Source of the DNA: an uncultured Bacteroidota bacterium
GTDB lineage: Bacteria > Bacteroidota > Bacteroidia > Chitinophagales > Chitinophagaceae
Direction of reading: 5' to 3'
Assembly (NCBI GenBank): GCA_946479535.1
Contig: CAMLGP010000125.1
Location: 1-7,346 of the forward strand
Length of the DNA: 7,346 bases
Within the stretch, counting starts at the first letter, position 1. Each line of letters opens with the position of its first letter. The notes below the pieces were generated by a model. The model searched no databases. It worked only from the letters and a program-made list of their open reading frames with translations, and had not been told where the DNA came from. This document shows, in pieces, positions 1 through 6,653 of this stretch. The translations under genes were made by a program, and so were the position numbers.

Positions 1-53
1 TCCAACCTGTGCCGTACTACCATAACAATTTAAGATTTAGTCAGATGATCTGA
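1..53 (+). CDS. possible C-terminal end of an upstream gene (very uncertain)
   Basis: Reading from base 3, one frame stays open for 16 codons (ending in residues NNLRFSQMI) up to a TGA at 51-53. The other two forward frames close earlier, at 23-25 and 31-33. A stop-free run of this length is expected by chance nearly half the time, so this is only a candidate for the tail of a gene lying to the left. I do not recognise the peptide. The rest of the stretch up to base 104 is AT-rich leader. Confidence 0.2.
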   Translation, partial: QPVPYYHNNLRFSQMI

Positions 54-63
54 GGCGATAGCC

Positions 64-77
64 GAAAGACATCTTTC
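64..77. repeat. short palindrome upstream of the peroxidase gene
   Basis: GAAAGA and TCTTTC are perfect inverted copies separated by CA, lying 27 bases before the peroxidase start codon. The two-base centre is too small for a good RNA hairpin, so if it means anything it would more likely be a dyad protein-binding site. The A-rich run at 80-104 that follows is typical of Bacteroidota leaders, which lack Shine-Dalgarno sequences. Confidence 0.25.
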
Positions 78-104
78 CTAATTAAAAAAGTAAAAAATTA
101 AAAG

Positions 105-623
105 ATGAAAGCACTATTTCTGACACTGGCTTTGGCCTTTACTTTAGCTGACCCCGGAATCTATGATTTTAAAGTACCCGGTCTCGAAGGCGGTACAATT
201 GATTTTTCAAAGTACAAAGGAAAGAAGATCATGATCGTGAATACTGCATCCAAATGCGGTAATACACCACAATACAGTGATCTTGAAAAATTGTATGAGA
301 AATACAAAGACAAATTGGTGATCATAGGTTTTCCTGCAAACAATTTCGCAGGACAGGAACCAGGTTCTAACAATGAGATCGCAGAGTTCTGCAAAAAGAA
401 TTATGGAGTTTCATTCCCTATGGCAGAAAAGATATCTGTAAAGGGCGATGATATTGCACCGTTGTATAAATACCTGGTAGCAGAAGCTGCCAAGAAAGGT
501 TTTACCGACCCTGTTAAATGGAATTTCACCAAATTCCTGCTGGATGAACATGGTGAACTGATCACTGTTATCCATAACAAGACAAGTGTGTTGAGTGATG
601 AAGTGACCAGGTATCTGAATTAA
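105..623 (+). CDS. glutathione peroxidase family protein (thioredoxin-type, probably exported)
   Basis: This is a 172-residue thiol peroxidase of the GPx/BtuE family, which reduces hydrogen peroxide and organic hydroperoxides. The family signature NTASKCG carries the peroxidatic Cys51, and the rest of the catalytic tetrad is present: Gln84 (in AGQEPG), Trp139 and Asn140 (in KWNFTKFL). Cys96 (EFCKKNYG) sits where the resolving Cys of non-selenium GPx enzymes lies, 45 residues after Cys51. That points to recycling by thioredoxin rather than glutathione (family knowledge, not shown here). The usual FPCNQF is FPANNF, so the third, non-catalytic Cys is missing. Residues 1-15 (Lys2, then a hydrophobic run ending TLA) look like a signal peptide with cleavage before Asp16, so a periplasmic location is inferred. 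An in-frame TAA at 99-101 fixes the start at this ATG. The gene stands alone, and a terminator follows after about 30 bases. Confidence 0.93.
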   Translation: MKALFLTLALAFTLADPGIYDFKVPGLEGGTIDFSKYKGKKIMIVNTASKCGNTPQYSDLEKLYEKYKDKLVIIGFPANNFAGQEPGSNNEIAEFCKKNYGVSFPMAEKISVKGDDIAPLYKYLVAEAAKKGFTDPVKWNFTKFLLDEHGELITVIHNKTSVLSDEVTRYLN

Positions 624-653
624 TTAATTTCTGATATAGAAAGTCCTGCCAGC

Positions 654-700
654 ATTCCTGGTTTCAGCCTTTATAAGTCTGAACCAGGAATTTGCTTTTT
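654..700 (+). terminator. Rho-independent terminator after the peroxidase gene
   Basis: ATTCCTGGTTTCAG (654-667) pairs with CTGAACCAGGAAT (679-691), giving a 13-bp stem with one bulged T and an 11-base loop. The T-rich tract TTTGCTTTTT (691-700) follows. The hairpin begins 31 bases after the peroxidase stop codon and separates it from the holB promoter. Confidence 0.85.
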
Positions 701-724
701 AAATGATTTAATTTCTGTGTCCTT

Positions 725-732
725 TATCTTTG
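725..732 (+). promoter_or_regulatory. Bacteroidota -7 promoter element of holB
   Basis: TATCTTTG is an exact match to the Bacteroidota sigma-A -7 consensus TAnnTTTG. Only six bases separate it from the holB ATG at 739, so transcription would begin at or within a base or two of the start codon, giving a leaderless or nearly leaderless mRNA. I see no clear -33 TTTG at the usual spacing; the nearest, at 691-694, is about 30 bases upstream and part of the terminator tail. Confidence 0.65.
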
Positions 733-738
733 CCTGCT

Positions 739-1941
739 ATGCAATTCTCCAATGTGATAGGTCAACAGGTACTTAAAACAGAATTGCCTGAGCTCATGCA
801 GGACAATCGTCTTGCACATGCCTTATTATTTCTTGGAAAGGAAGGTAGCGGAGCACTATCTCTTGCACTTGCATTTGCACAATTTGTTGTATGTGAAAAG
901 GTGAATCCACCTGCAGGAGCTAAACAGGGTGCTTCACTTTTTGGAGAGGCTGTTCCAATGGAGAGGATAAAGGTGATGGATGCCTGTGGCGTCTGCTCTG
1001 CCTGCGTAAAAGCACAGAAATTTGTTCACCCGGATATTCATTTTTCCTACCCCGTTGTAACCAAGAAAGCTGGAACCCCTCCCATAAGCACAGATTACAT
1101 AACTGAATGGAGGGAGTTTATTTCATTATACCCATACGGGAATATATACGACTGGCTTCAGTTCATTGGCGCAGAAAACAAACAGGGAAATATTACTGCC
1201 AATGAATGCAATGATATCATTCGAAAGCTGAACCTGAAAAGTTTTGAGAGTGAATACAAGATCCTGCTGATGTGGATGCCGGAATACCTGGGAAATGAAG
1301 GAAACAAATTATTGAAGGTAATTGAGGAACCACCACCCAATACATTATTCCTGCTGGTAGCAGAAAATGAGTCCCTGATATTACAAACCATTCTCAGCCG
1401 CTGCCAGTTAATTAAGGTCCCCCCCTTAAAAACAAAAGATATTGAGGAGGCGCTGATCAGCCGGAATAAAACGGAAGCCGCCACAGCCAGGCAGATCGCC
1501 AGTGTGAGCGAGGGCAATTACCGGGAAGCACTTCAGCAGTCTCGCCATGCAGATGAAGACTGGCAATCCCTGTTAAGAGAATGGCTGAATGCCATTATGA
1601 AGACCGGACCCATCTCCCAGACCCGCTGGGTGGAAGAGATCAGTCGCCTTGGCCGGGAAAAGCAGAAGCAGTTTCTGCGGTACTTTAACCACCTGCTGGA
1701 ACAGGCTATCCGCGTTCGCGCCATGGCCGGCGTTGGAGGGGTTTTACCCGAAAAAGAGCTGGATTTTGCCACCCGACTGAACCGGATTGCGGGTATTGAG
1801 CAGCAGGAGGCAATAATCGGGGAACTGGACCGGGCCGCCTATTATATAGAACGAAATGCCAACGCCAAGATCCTGTTTCATGCCCTTACCATTAAACTAT
1901 ATCACATCATTCAGGACAAAATTGTATTTTTGCCTGATTGA
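739..1941 (+). CDS. holB: DNA polymerase III subunit delta-prime (clamp loader)
   Basis: This 400-residue cytoplasmic AAA+ protein is the delta-prime subunit of the clamp loader, which opens the sliding clamp and places it on primed DNA. It opens with FSNVIGQ and RLAHALLFLG. The P-loop is degenerate (G33-x-x-G36-x-G38, then Ala39 and Leu40 instead of Lys and Thr/Ser), as expected for a subunit that does not hydrolyse ATP. Cys52, Cys83, Cys86 and Cys89 form the zinc module; about 30 residues separate the first Cys from the other three, longer than in E. coli. The Walker B position reads LLMWMPE, then IEEPP (195-199) and the SRC arginine-finger motif (220-222). The C-terminal part (about 230-400) is the helical collar domain. 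A TTG nine bases upstream is in frame, but it lies inside the -7 promoter element, so the ATG is chosen. A run of seven C (1419-1425) marks the start of the collar domain. Confidence 0.92.
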   Translation: MQFSNVIGQQVLKTELPELMQDNRLAHALLFLGKEGSGALSLALAFAQFVVCEKVNPPAGAKQGASLFGEAVPMERIKVMDACGVCSACVKAQKFVHPDIHFSYPVVTKKAGTPPISTDYITEWREFISLYPYGNIYDWLQFIGAENKQGNITANECNDIIRKLNLKSFESEYKILLMWMPEYLGNEGNKLLKVIEEPPPNTLFLLVAENESLILQTILSRCQLIKVPPLKTKDIEEALISRNKTEAATARQIASVSEGNYREALQQSRHADEDWQSLLREWLNAIMKTGPISQTRWVEEISRLGREKQKQFLRYFNHLLEQAIRVRAMAGVGGVLPEKELDFATRLNRIAGIEQQEAIIGELDRAAYYIERNANAKILFHALTIKLYHIIQDKIVFLPD

Positions 1942-2165
1942 GAATGGCTTCGGAGGAAATGATCAGAAGAGTTGGGAAGCCGCAGAAATGATGGTGTATA
2001 ATTTTTATGTCAAAATCTACCTCTACATATAGCATTGTTTTTCAAGCAGGTTCCCGAGCGTGAAGCAATAATTCTATATACGTGGTCTGCATTGCGCAGG
2101 ACTTAAAAATTCCATTCTAACATTAGCTGCCTTCCGCCATTCACATCTCCAAAAATAGCAGATCG
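1942..2165. other. 224-base gap between holB and ricT, no gene seen
   Basis: No coding frame here is convincing. TATAAT (1997-2002) with TTGGGA (1972-1977) 19 bases before it resembles a classical sigma-70 promoter. The overlapping TAATTTTT (1999-2006) matches the Bacteroidota -7 element at all but the last base. Either could start ricT with a leader of about 155 bases, but this is weak. GGCTTC (1946-1951) and GAAGCC (1976-1981) are inverted copies, and GTCTGC (2085-2090) can pair with GCA and GAC (2096-2102) around one bulge. Neither has a T-run, so no terminator for holB is evident. Confidence 0.3.
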
Positions 2166-3497
2166 ATGGGATGTAGTAATTGTGGTACCACCAAGGACGG
2201 AAAGCCAGCTGGATGCAAAAGCAATGGCGGATGCAGTACAGGCGGCTGTAATCGTATGAACGCGTATGACTGGCTCCGGAATCTCCCCCTCCCGGATGCT
2301 GACACTTCCTGCCAGATCATAGAAGTAAGTTTCAACAAAGGCACACGTAAGGACTTTTTCCGTAATACAACATTGCATCTTTTTGAAAAGGGCGACCTTG
2401 TTTCAGTAGAAGGTGTGAGTGGTTTTGATGTGGGCGAGGTTTCTCTGACTGGTGAAATTGTGCGTTTACAAATGAAAAAACGCAATGCCCGGGAAGATAA
2501 TCCCGAAATGAAAAAGATCTTACGGATTGCCAGTGATCGTGACATTGACCTTATGCGTCAGAACAAGGCCCGCGAACCAGAAGCCGTAATCCGCAGCCGC
2601 GCAATAGCCCGTCGTCTCAACCTCGAAATGAAGATCAGCCAGGTAGAAATGCAGGCAGATGGAAGAAAAGCAACTTTCTTTTATATCGCTGACGGTCGTG
2701 TTGATTTCCGTGAGCTCATCAAAATATACGCTTCCGAGTTTAAGGTAAAAGTGGAAATGCGCCAGATTGGAGCAAGACAGGAGGCCGGAAAAGTAGGTGG
2801 CATTGGCAGTTGCGGAAGAGAATTATGCTGCAGTACATGGCTCACTGATTTTAAATCTGTGAACACTGCAGCGGCCCGTTACCAAAATCTTTCTATTAAC
2901 CAGGCCAAACTCAGTGGCCAGTGCGGAAGGTTAAAATGCTGTCTGAATTATGAACTGGATACTTACCTGGATGCATTGCAGCATTTCCCTGATAATTGTG
3001 ACACTATTCAGGTTGCTAAAGGCAATGCATATCTGATCAAAAAAGATATCTACAAAAACCTGATGTGGTACACTCTTCCAGACAGTACCAAACAATATCC
3101 ACTCACAATTGAGAGAGTTAGAAAAATAAAATCACTCAATCATCAGGGCGTAATTCCTGAAGAGCTGGAGGCGGTTGAGGTTACCTCTTCCAAACCCAAA
3201 GAAGTGGAACCTGAATTTGTGGATGTGGTTGGGCAGATCAGTTTACGCAGTCTTGAAAAAGCTGATAAGAAGAAGCGCCAGCAGCAACATCAGAACAGAG
3301 GTCAGCAGGGACAGCGTCCGCAACAACACCAACAAAGGAAACAGGGCGGCGGTAGCGGACAACAGCAAAGACAGGGCGGAGGTCAACAAAACAAACAGGG
3401 ACAACAGCACAATAAGGGTCAACAACAGCAACCTAACCCCAATCGCAATCAGCCACTCAACAGAAATCCGAAAGGACCTGAGCAACAGGGAAAATAG
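2166..3497 (+). CDS. ricT: PSP1-domain Fe-S protein RicT (YaaT homologue)
   Basis: This is a 443-residue cytoplasmic protein of the PSP1/RicT family. In Bacillus subtilis, RicT (YaaT) with RicA and RicF forms an Fe-S complex that affects RNase Y-dependent mRNA processing, sporulation and competence; the role in Bacteroidota is not known to me. The PSP1 core (about 48-330) carries the family signatures CGRELCC (Cys216, Cys221, Cys222) and SGQCGRLKCCLNYE (Cys253, Cys258, Cys259), the Cys residues associated with cluster binding. In addition the first 30 residues hold five Cys (3, 6, 17, 23, 28) in a Gly/Asn-rich setting. The last 73 residues (371-443) are a disordered-looking Gln/Gly/Asn/Arg tail. 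An in-frame TAG at 2124-2126 leaves this ATG as the only good start. holB upstream repeats the Bacillus holB-yaaT order, although 224 bases separate the genes here. A terminator follows at 3576. Confidence 0.9.
   Translation: MGCSNCGTTKDGKPAGCKSNGGCSTGGCNRMNAYDWLRNLPLPDADTSCQIIEVSFNKGTRKDFFRNTTLHLFEKGDLVSVEGVSGFDVGEVSLTGEIVRLQMKKRNAREDNPEMKKILRIASDRDIDLMRQNKAREPEAVIRSRAIARRLNLEMKISQVEMQADGRKATFFYIADGRVDFRELIKIYASEFKVKVEMRQIGARQEAGKVGGIGSCGRELCCSTWLTDFKSVNTAAARYQNLSINQAKLSGQCGRLKCCLNYELDTYLDALQHFPDNCDTIQVAKGNAYLIKKDIYKNLMWYTLPDSTKQYPLTIERVRKIKSLNHQGVIPEELEAVEVTSSKPKEVEPEFVDVVGQISLRSLEKADKKKRQQQHQNRGQQGQRPQQHQQRKQGGGSGQQQRQGGGQQNKQGQQHNKGQQQQPNPNRNQPLNRNPKGPEQQGK
3276..3494 (+). repeat. low-complexity Gln/Gly-rich coding tract at the end of ricT
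   Basis: The tract encodes RicT residues 371-443, of which 28 of 73 are Gln and 13 are Gly; nearly all the rest are Asn, Arg, Lys, Pro or His, and Leu431 is the only sizeable hydrophobic residue. At the DNA level it is a degenerate series of CAA/CAG codons mixed with GGN and AAN, not an exact tandem array. It is probably an intrinsically disordered, positively charged tail. The composition also leaves a neighbouring frame open, giving a false overlapping reading frame. Confidence 0.85.
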
Positions 3498-3575
3498 AAA
3501 TTTACCGGGCCTTCCAGTACAAAAGGTCTAAAAAATGCTGAGACTAGCCTAAAGCTTAGTTTAACCAGCAATATT

Positions 3576-3606
3576 AAACTGTCATAATTTTGACGGTTTC
3601 CTTTTT
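3576..3606 (+). terminator. Rho-independent terminator after ricT
   Basis: AAACTGTCA (3576-3584) pairs with TGACGGTTT (3591-3599) in a 9-bp stem with one G-U pair and a six-base loop, followed by CCTTTTT. Another hairpin, AGTTTAA (3558-3564) with TTAAACT (3574-3580), overlaps its left arm and cannot form at the same time. Read from the other strand, neither stem is followed by a T-run, so it serves ricT better than the convergent GH3 gene. Confidence 0.7.
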
Positions 3607-3630
3607 AAAGCCTTAATGCCAATTATACAT

Positions 3631-6537
3631 TTACTTAATCGCCTTATAAATAGCTTCCTGGATCTTTGACCGGATATTCATTGAGGAAAGTCTTGGATTA
3701 TCTCTTCCCGGATAAACCCGATTGGAAAGGAATACATATACCAGACTATATTTAGGATCAACCCAAACACATGTGCCGGTAAAGCCGGTATGACCAAATG
3801 TTTCTGGTGAAGCGGTTGCTGATGGATAAGGTTCATTCCTGGTAGCATTATCTTTTTCTGGCTTATCATATCCATAACCACGTCTACTGATCTTACTGTG
3901 ATAATCCGTAAAGAATTTAATTGTTTCAGGTTTGAGGTATAGAACGCCATTAAATTGTCCACCATTCAATAGCATCTGGTAAAGTATGGAAAGATCATAC
4001 GCATCGGAGAATAATCCTGCGTGACCCGCAACTTCACCAAACATGGAAGCGCCCTCATCATGCACATCGCCCTGCAATAATTGCATGCGGAAATGTTTTT
4101 CTTCTTCAGTAGGAACAATATTCTCGATAGGGAATTTCTTCCAGGGTCTGAATCCGGTTGTGGTCATTCCCAATTTGCTATAGAAATTCTGTTCTACATA
4201 CTGATCCAGTGGCATTCCACTTAAAGCTTCAACAATCTTACCCAGGAAAATAAAATCATTATCACTATAAACATACTTGCCTTTAGGTCCGAGTGGGCTA
4301 TTCAATATCCTTTTCATAAGAGTATCCTGCCAGTCGTTGCGCATGAACACCCCATTTGCCACTCTAACATTGAAACCAGGTCTTTCTACATGGCTATAAA
4401 TTTCAGGGCTGGGAAGGCCTGTAACTGTATCGATCGTTTCCCGATAGAAAGGTATAAAAGAAACAAGACCTGCCTGGTGCAGTAAAATATCCTTTAACTT
4501 CAGTTTTGCCTTGTTGGAACCTCTTACTATCGGAAGATAATCTCCCAGCGTTTTATCAAGATTGAGCTTTCCTTCCTCATAGAGCTTCATCACTGAAACA
4601 GTTGTAGCAGATATCTTGGTAACAGAGGCCAGATCAAATATACTTTCGGTATTCATTTCCTTTGACGGCTCATATTTGAAATGACCGAATGCCTTATTGT
4701 AAATAACATTTCCATTTTGCAAGGCAAGTACCACACAACCAGGAAATGCTTTTTTGGCAATTGCATCGTTTGCAATAGAATCAATTTCGGCCAGTTTTGA
4801 TGTATAGCGAGCTGTATCAAAAGGAATGGGATCAATTTTTATTGCTGGGGGAGTAACTCCTTCCTGTACAATTCCATCGCCATATTTGAAATCGCACACT
4901 GAAACAGGAAGCGTTCCTTTCGCTAAGATCTTTCCTTCCAGAAAGTCTGCCGCTACATCACGGGTAATTTCATCATCCTGGTAACAGGCGATAAGGATTT
5001 TTGCATTGCAGAAATTGGAGATCGCAAGCACATTACCAAATACAAGAGTGGTTGAATTGAATGCCTGTAACTGGTTAAACAGATGAATGGCAGCTGGACT
5101 GATATTATAGTTATTACCTGGCCGCAGACTATAATTGTGAATTCCTACTATTATATTCTCATAGTTTTCTCTTCTCAGCCGGTCAATAATACTATCTCCG
5201 GTTGCGGAAGTATCTTTATACGAGAAGAAATAATTAGAAGAATTATAATCGTCCATTATTCTGGACCCAAATTCATTAAGCGTAGTATCACCAATAGAAA
5301 CATAGGCAGTTTTCTTTCCCGTCCTTAAAGGAATACCTGCACCCTGTGACTTTAATAGAGTGATACTGAGGGCTGCTGCTTCGTAACGGACATCATTAGT
5401 TTTGGCATTGAGATCGTTCAACAAATTGGCTGTATCTATTGCTGTATGCACATTTAGTCCCAGGTTATACTTTGCCAGCAATACCCTCTTTACTTTTTCA
5501 TTGATAATTTTCCAGCTCAGTTTTCGCTTTTTGATAGCCTTTCTTATGGCTGCGATGGATTCAGGAACACTTTCTGGCAAACAAAGCATATCATTTCCAG
5601 CAATCAGCGCTTCAACGGAGATCTTGCCTCCAGGAAAATATTTGGCAACACCTTTCATTTCAAGTGCATCGGTAAATGTGAGACCATTATAACCCAGATC
5701 GTGGCGCAATAAACCAGTAACATTATTTTTTGAGATCGAGGTGGCCATATTGGCTGTGTTATCAATGGCGGGTACTGAAAGATGCGCCACCATCACGCTG
5801 CCTACACCAGCCTTGAATAGAGCTTTGAATGGAGTCAATTCCACCGTATCAAGTTGTGCAATAGATTTATTGATCACTGGAAGGTCCAGATGGGAATCTA
5901 CATCTACATCACCATGACCGGGAAAATGCTTGGCGCAAGCCATAATTCCAGCATCCTGCATTCCCTGCATATAGGCCACTCCAAAGCGTGTTACTTTATT
6001 CCTGCTTTCACCAAATGACCTGTAACCAATAACAGGATTATTAGGATTATTATTGATATCAACAACAGGAGCGTAATTCACCTGTACTCCAAGACGCTTA
6101 CATTGTTCCCCAATGGCCTTTCCCATGCGATAGATGAGTTCTTCGTCATTCATTGCCCCAAGCGTTAACTGGTAAGGAAACTTTAATACGCTATCCAGAC
6201 GCATACCCAACCCCCATTCCGCATCTATGGTCACCATTAAAGGTGTTTTGGAAATATTTTGATAGTAATTGGTAAGATTGGCCTGTCTTACAGGTCCGCC
6301 CTGGAAAAAGCAGAGACCACCCACATCATATTTTTGAATATTTTCAACCACTTTGGCTACATGATCTGGACCCAGATTTGAATGCGCACGGATAATGATC
6401 AACTGGGCGATCTTTTGATCATTGTTCAATGTTTTAAAAACACTGTCTACCCACTGTTGCGCCGAAAGATTACTATGGTATTGTGCAGAAGAAAATACCG
6501 GTGCAAGGAAAAGCAAAAACGCGATCAACCTGTTCAT
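3631..6537 (-). CDS. exported NagZ-like GH3 beta-N-acetylglucosaminidase fused to a serine hydrolase (AmiE/class C beta-lactamase-like)
   Basis: This 968-residue protein has a signal peptide (MNRLIAFLLFLAPVFSSA, cleavage before Gln19, no lipobox). Residues about 28-360 are a GH3 catalytic domain of NagZ type. It has the substrate-binding IDAEWG (Asp105, Arg113), the KHFPGHG loop (203-209) with DSH (Asp214 and His216, the NagZ acid/base dyad), and the nucleophile Asp290 in FTDALEM. Residues about 380-560 look like the GH3 C-terminal alpha/beta domain. Residues about 576-965 are a beta-lactamase-fold serine hydrolase with SVTK (nucleophile Ser638, Lys641), YSD (757-759) and HTG (916-918, in GHTGFTGT). 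B. subtilis NagZ and AmiE are encoded side by side and act in turn on muropeptides, removing GlcNAc and then cleaving the MurNAc-peptide amide; this fusion probably joins both steps in the periplasm (inference). An esterase or D-Ala peptidase role for the second half cannot be excluded. It stands alone, convergent with ricT and divergent from mutL. Confidence 0.9.
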   Translation of the reverse strand: MNRLIAFLLFLAPVFSSAQYHSNLSAQQWVDSVFKTLNNDQKIAQLIIIRAHSNLGPDHVAKVVENIQKYDVGGLCFFQGGPVRQANLTNYYQNISKTPLMVTIDAEWGLGMRLDSVLKFPYQLTLGAMNDEELIYRMGKAIGEQCKRLGVQVNYAPVVDINNNPNNPVIGYRSFGESRNKVTRFGVAYMQGMQDAGIMACAKHFPGHGDVDVDSHLDLPVINKSIAQLDTVELTPFKALFKAGVGSVMVAHLSVPAIDNTANMATSISKNNVTGLLRHDLGYNGLTFTDALEMKGVAKYFPGGKISVEALIAGNDMLCLPESVPESIAAIRKAIKKRKLSWKIINEKVKRVLLAKYNLGLNVHTAIDTANLLNDLNAKTNDVRYEAAALSITLLKSQGAGIPLRTGKKTAYVSIGDTTLNEFGSRIMDDYNSSNYFFSYKDTSATGDSIIDRLRRENYENIIVGIHNYSLRPGNNYNISPAAIHLFNQLQAFNSTTLVFGNVLAISNFCNAKILIACYQDDEITRDVAADFLEGKILAKGTLPVSVCDFKYGDGIVQEGVTPPAIKIDPIPFDTARYTSKLAEIDSIANDAIAKKAFPGCVVLALQNGNVIYNKAFGHFKYEPSKEMNTESIFDLASVTKISATTVSVMKLYEEGKLNLDKTLGDYLPIVRGSNKAKLKLKDILLHQAGLVSFIPFYRETIDTVTGLPSPEIYSHVERPGFNVRVANGVFMRNDWQDTLMKRILNSPLGPKGKYVYSDNDFIFLGKIVEALSGMPLDQYVEQNFYSKLGMTTTGFRPWKKFPIENIVPTEEEKHFRMQLLQGDVHDEGASMFGEVAGHAGLFSDAYDLSILYQMLLNGGQFNGVLYLKPETIKFFTDYHSKISRRGYGYDKPEKDNATRNEPYPSATASPETFGHTGFTGTCVWVDPKYSLVYVFLSNRVYPGRDNPRLSSMNIRSKIQEAIYKAIK

Positions 6538-6540
6538 ATC

Positions 6541-6566
6541 ACAATAAAGCTTGATGAAACAATAAA
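6541..6566 (-). repeat. 8-bp direct repeat just upstream of the GH3 fusion gene
   Basis: On the coding (minus) strand TTTATTGT occurs twice (complement of 6559-6566 and 6541-6548), with starts 18 bases apart. The second copy is three bases from the GH3 ATG. The spacing is near two helical turns. I see no exact TAnnTTTG element for this gene, so these copies may belong to its promoter or a regulator site, or may be chance in AT-rich DNA. The 116-base gap (6538-6653) holds the start regions of both divergent genes. Confidence 0.35.
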
Positions 6567-6640
6567 AGTAGTAAATAATGTACCATGTTGGCTGAATATC
6601 AGACGATGTATTGTCCTCTTTCGTTTCGTAGGCAATTCGT

Positions 6641-6648
6641 TAATTTTG
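6641..6648 (+). promoter_or_regulatory. Bacteroidota -7 promoter element of mutL
   Basis: TAATTTTG matches TAnnTTTG exactly and lies five bases before the mutL ATG at 6654. This is almost the same arrangement as at holB and again implies a leaderless or very short-leader mRNA. No TTTG is present at the usual -33 distance; TTG at 6611-6613 is too far upstream. Confidence 0.65.
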
Positions 6649-6653
6649 GCGCT

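Noticed and set aside
730..738. In-frame TTG giving a 403-residue holB product
   Set aside because: The TTG is part of the TAnnTTTG promoter element, and the ATG at 739 gives the expected family start (MQFSNVIGQ).
1441..1860. Higher G+C in the 3' part of holB, as a possible sign of recombination or transfer
   Set aside because: The reading frame and domain order are intact, and the shift is modest and within normal variation.
1946..1981. Inverted repeat GGCTTC/GAAGCC as a holB terminator
   Set aside because: The stem is six base pairs around a 24-base loop and no T-run follows.
3243..3485. Leu-rich 80-codon frame on the minus strand opposite the ricT tail
   Set aside because: CAA and CAG codons read on the complement give Leu-rich peptides; it is an artefact of the Gln-rich tract, not a membrane protein.
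3175..3531. 118-codon forward frame overlapping the end of ricT
   Set aside because: It is a shadow of the CAA/CAG-rich low-complexity tract read one base off; the peptide resembles no family and has no start signal.
5083..5692. Two forward frames (5083-5328 and 5402-5692) opposite the GH3 fusion gene
   Set aside because: Both lie fully within the confident minus-strand coding region and resemble no protein family.
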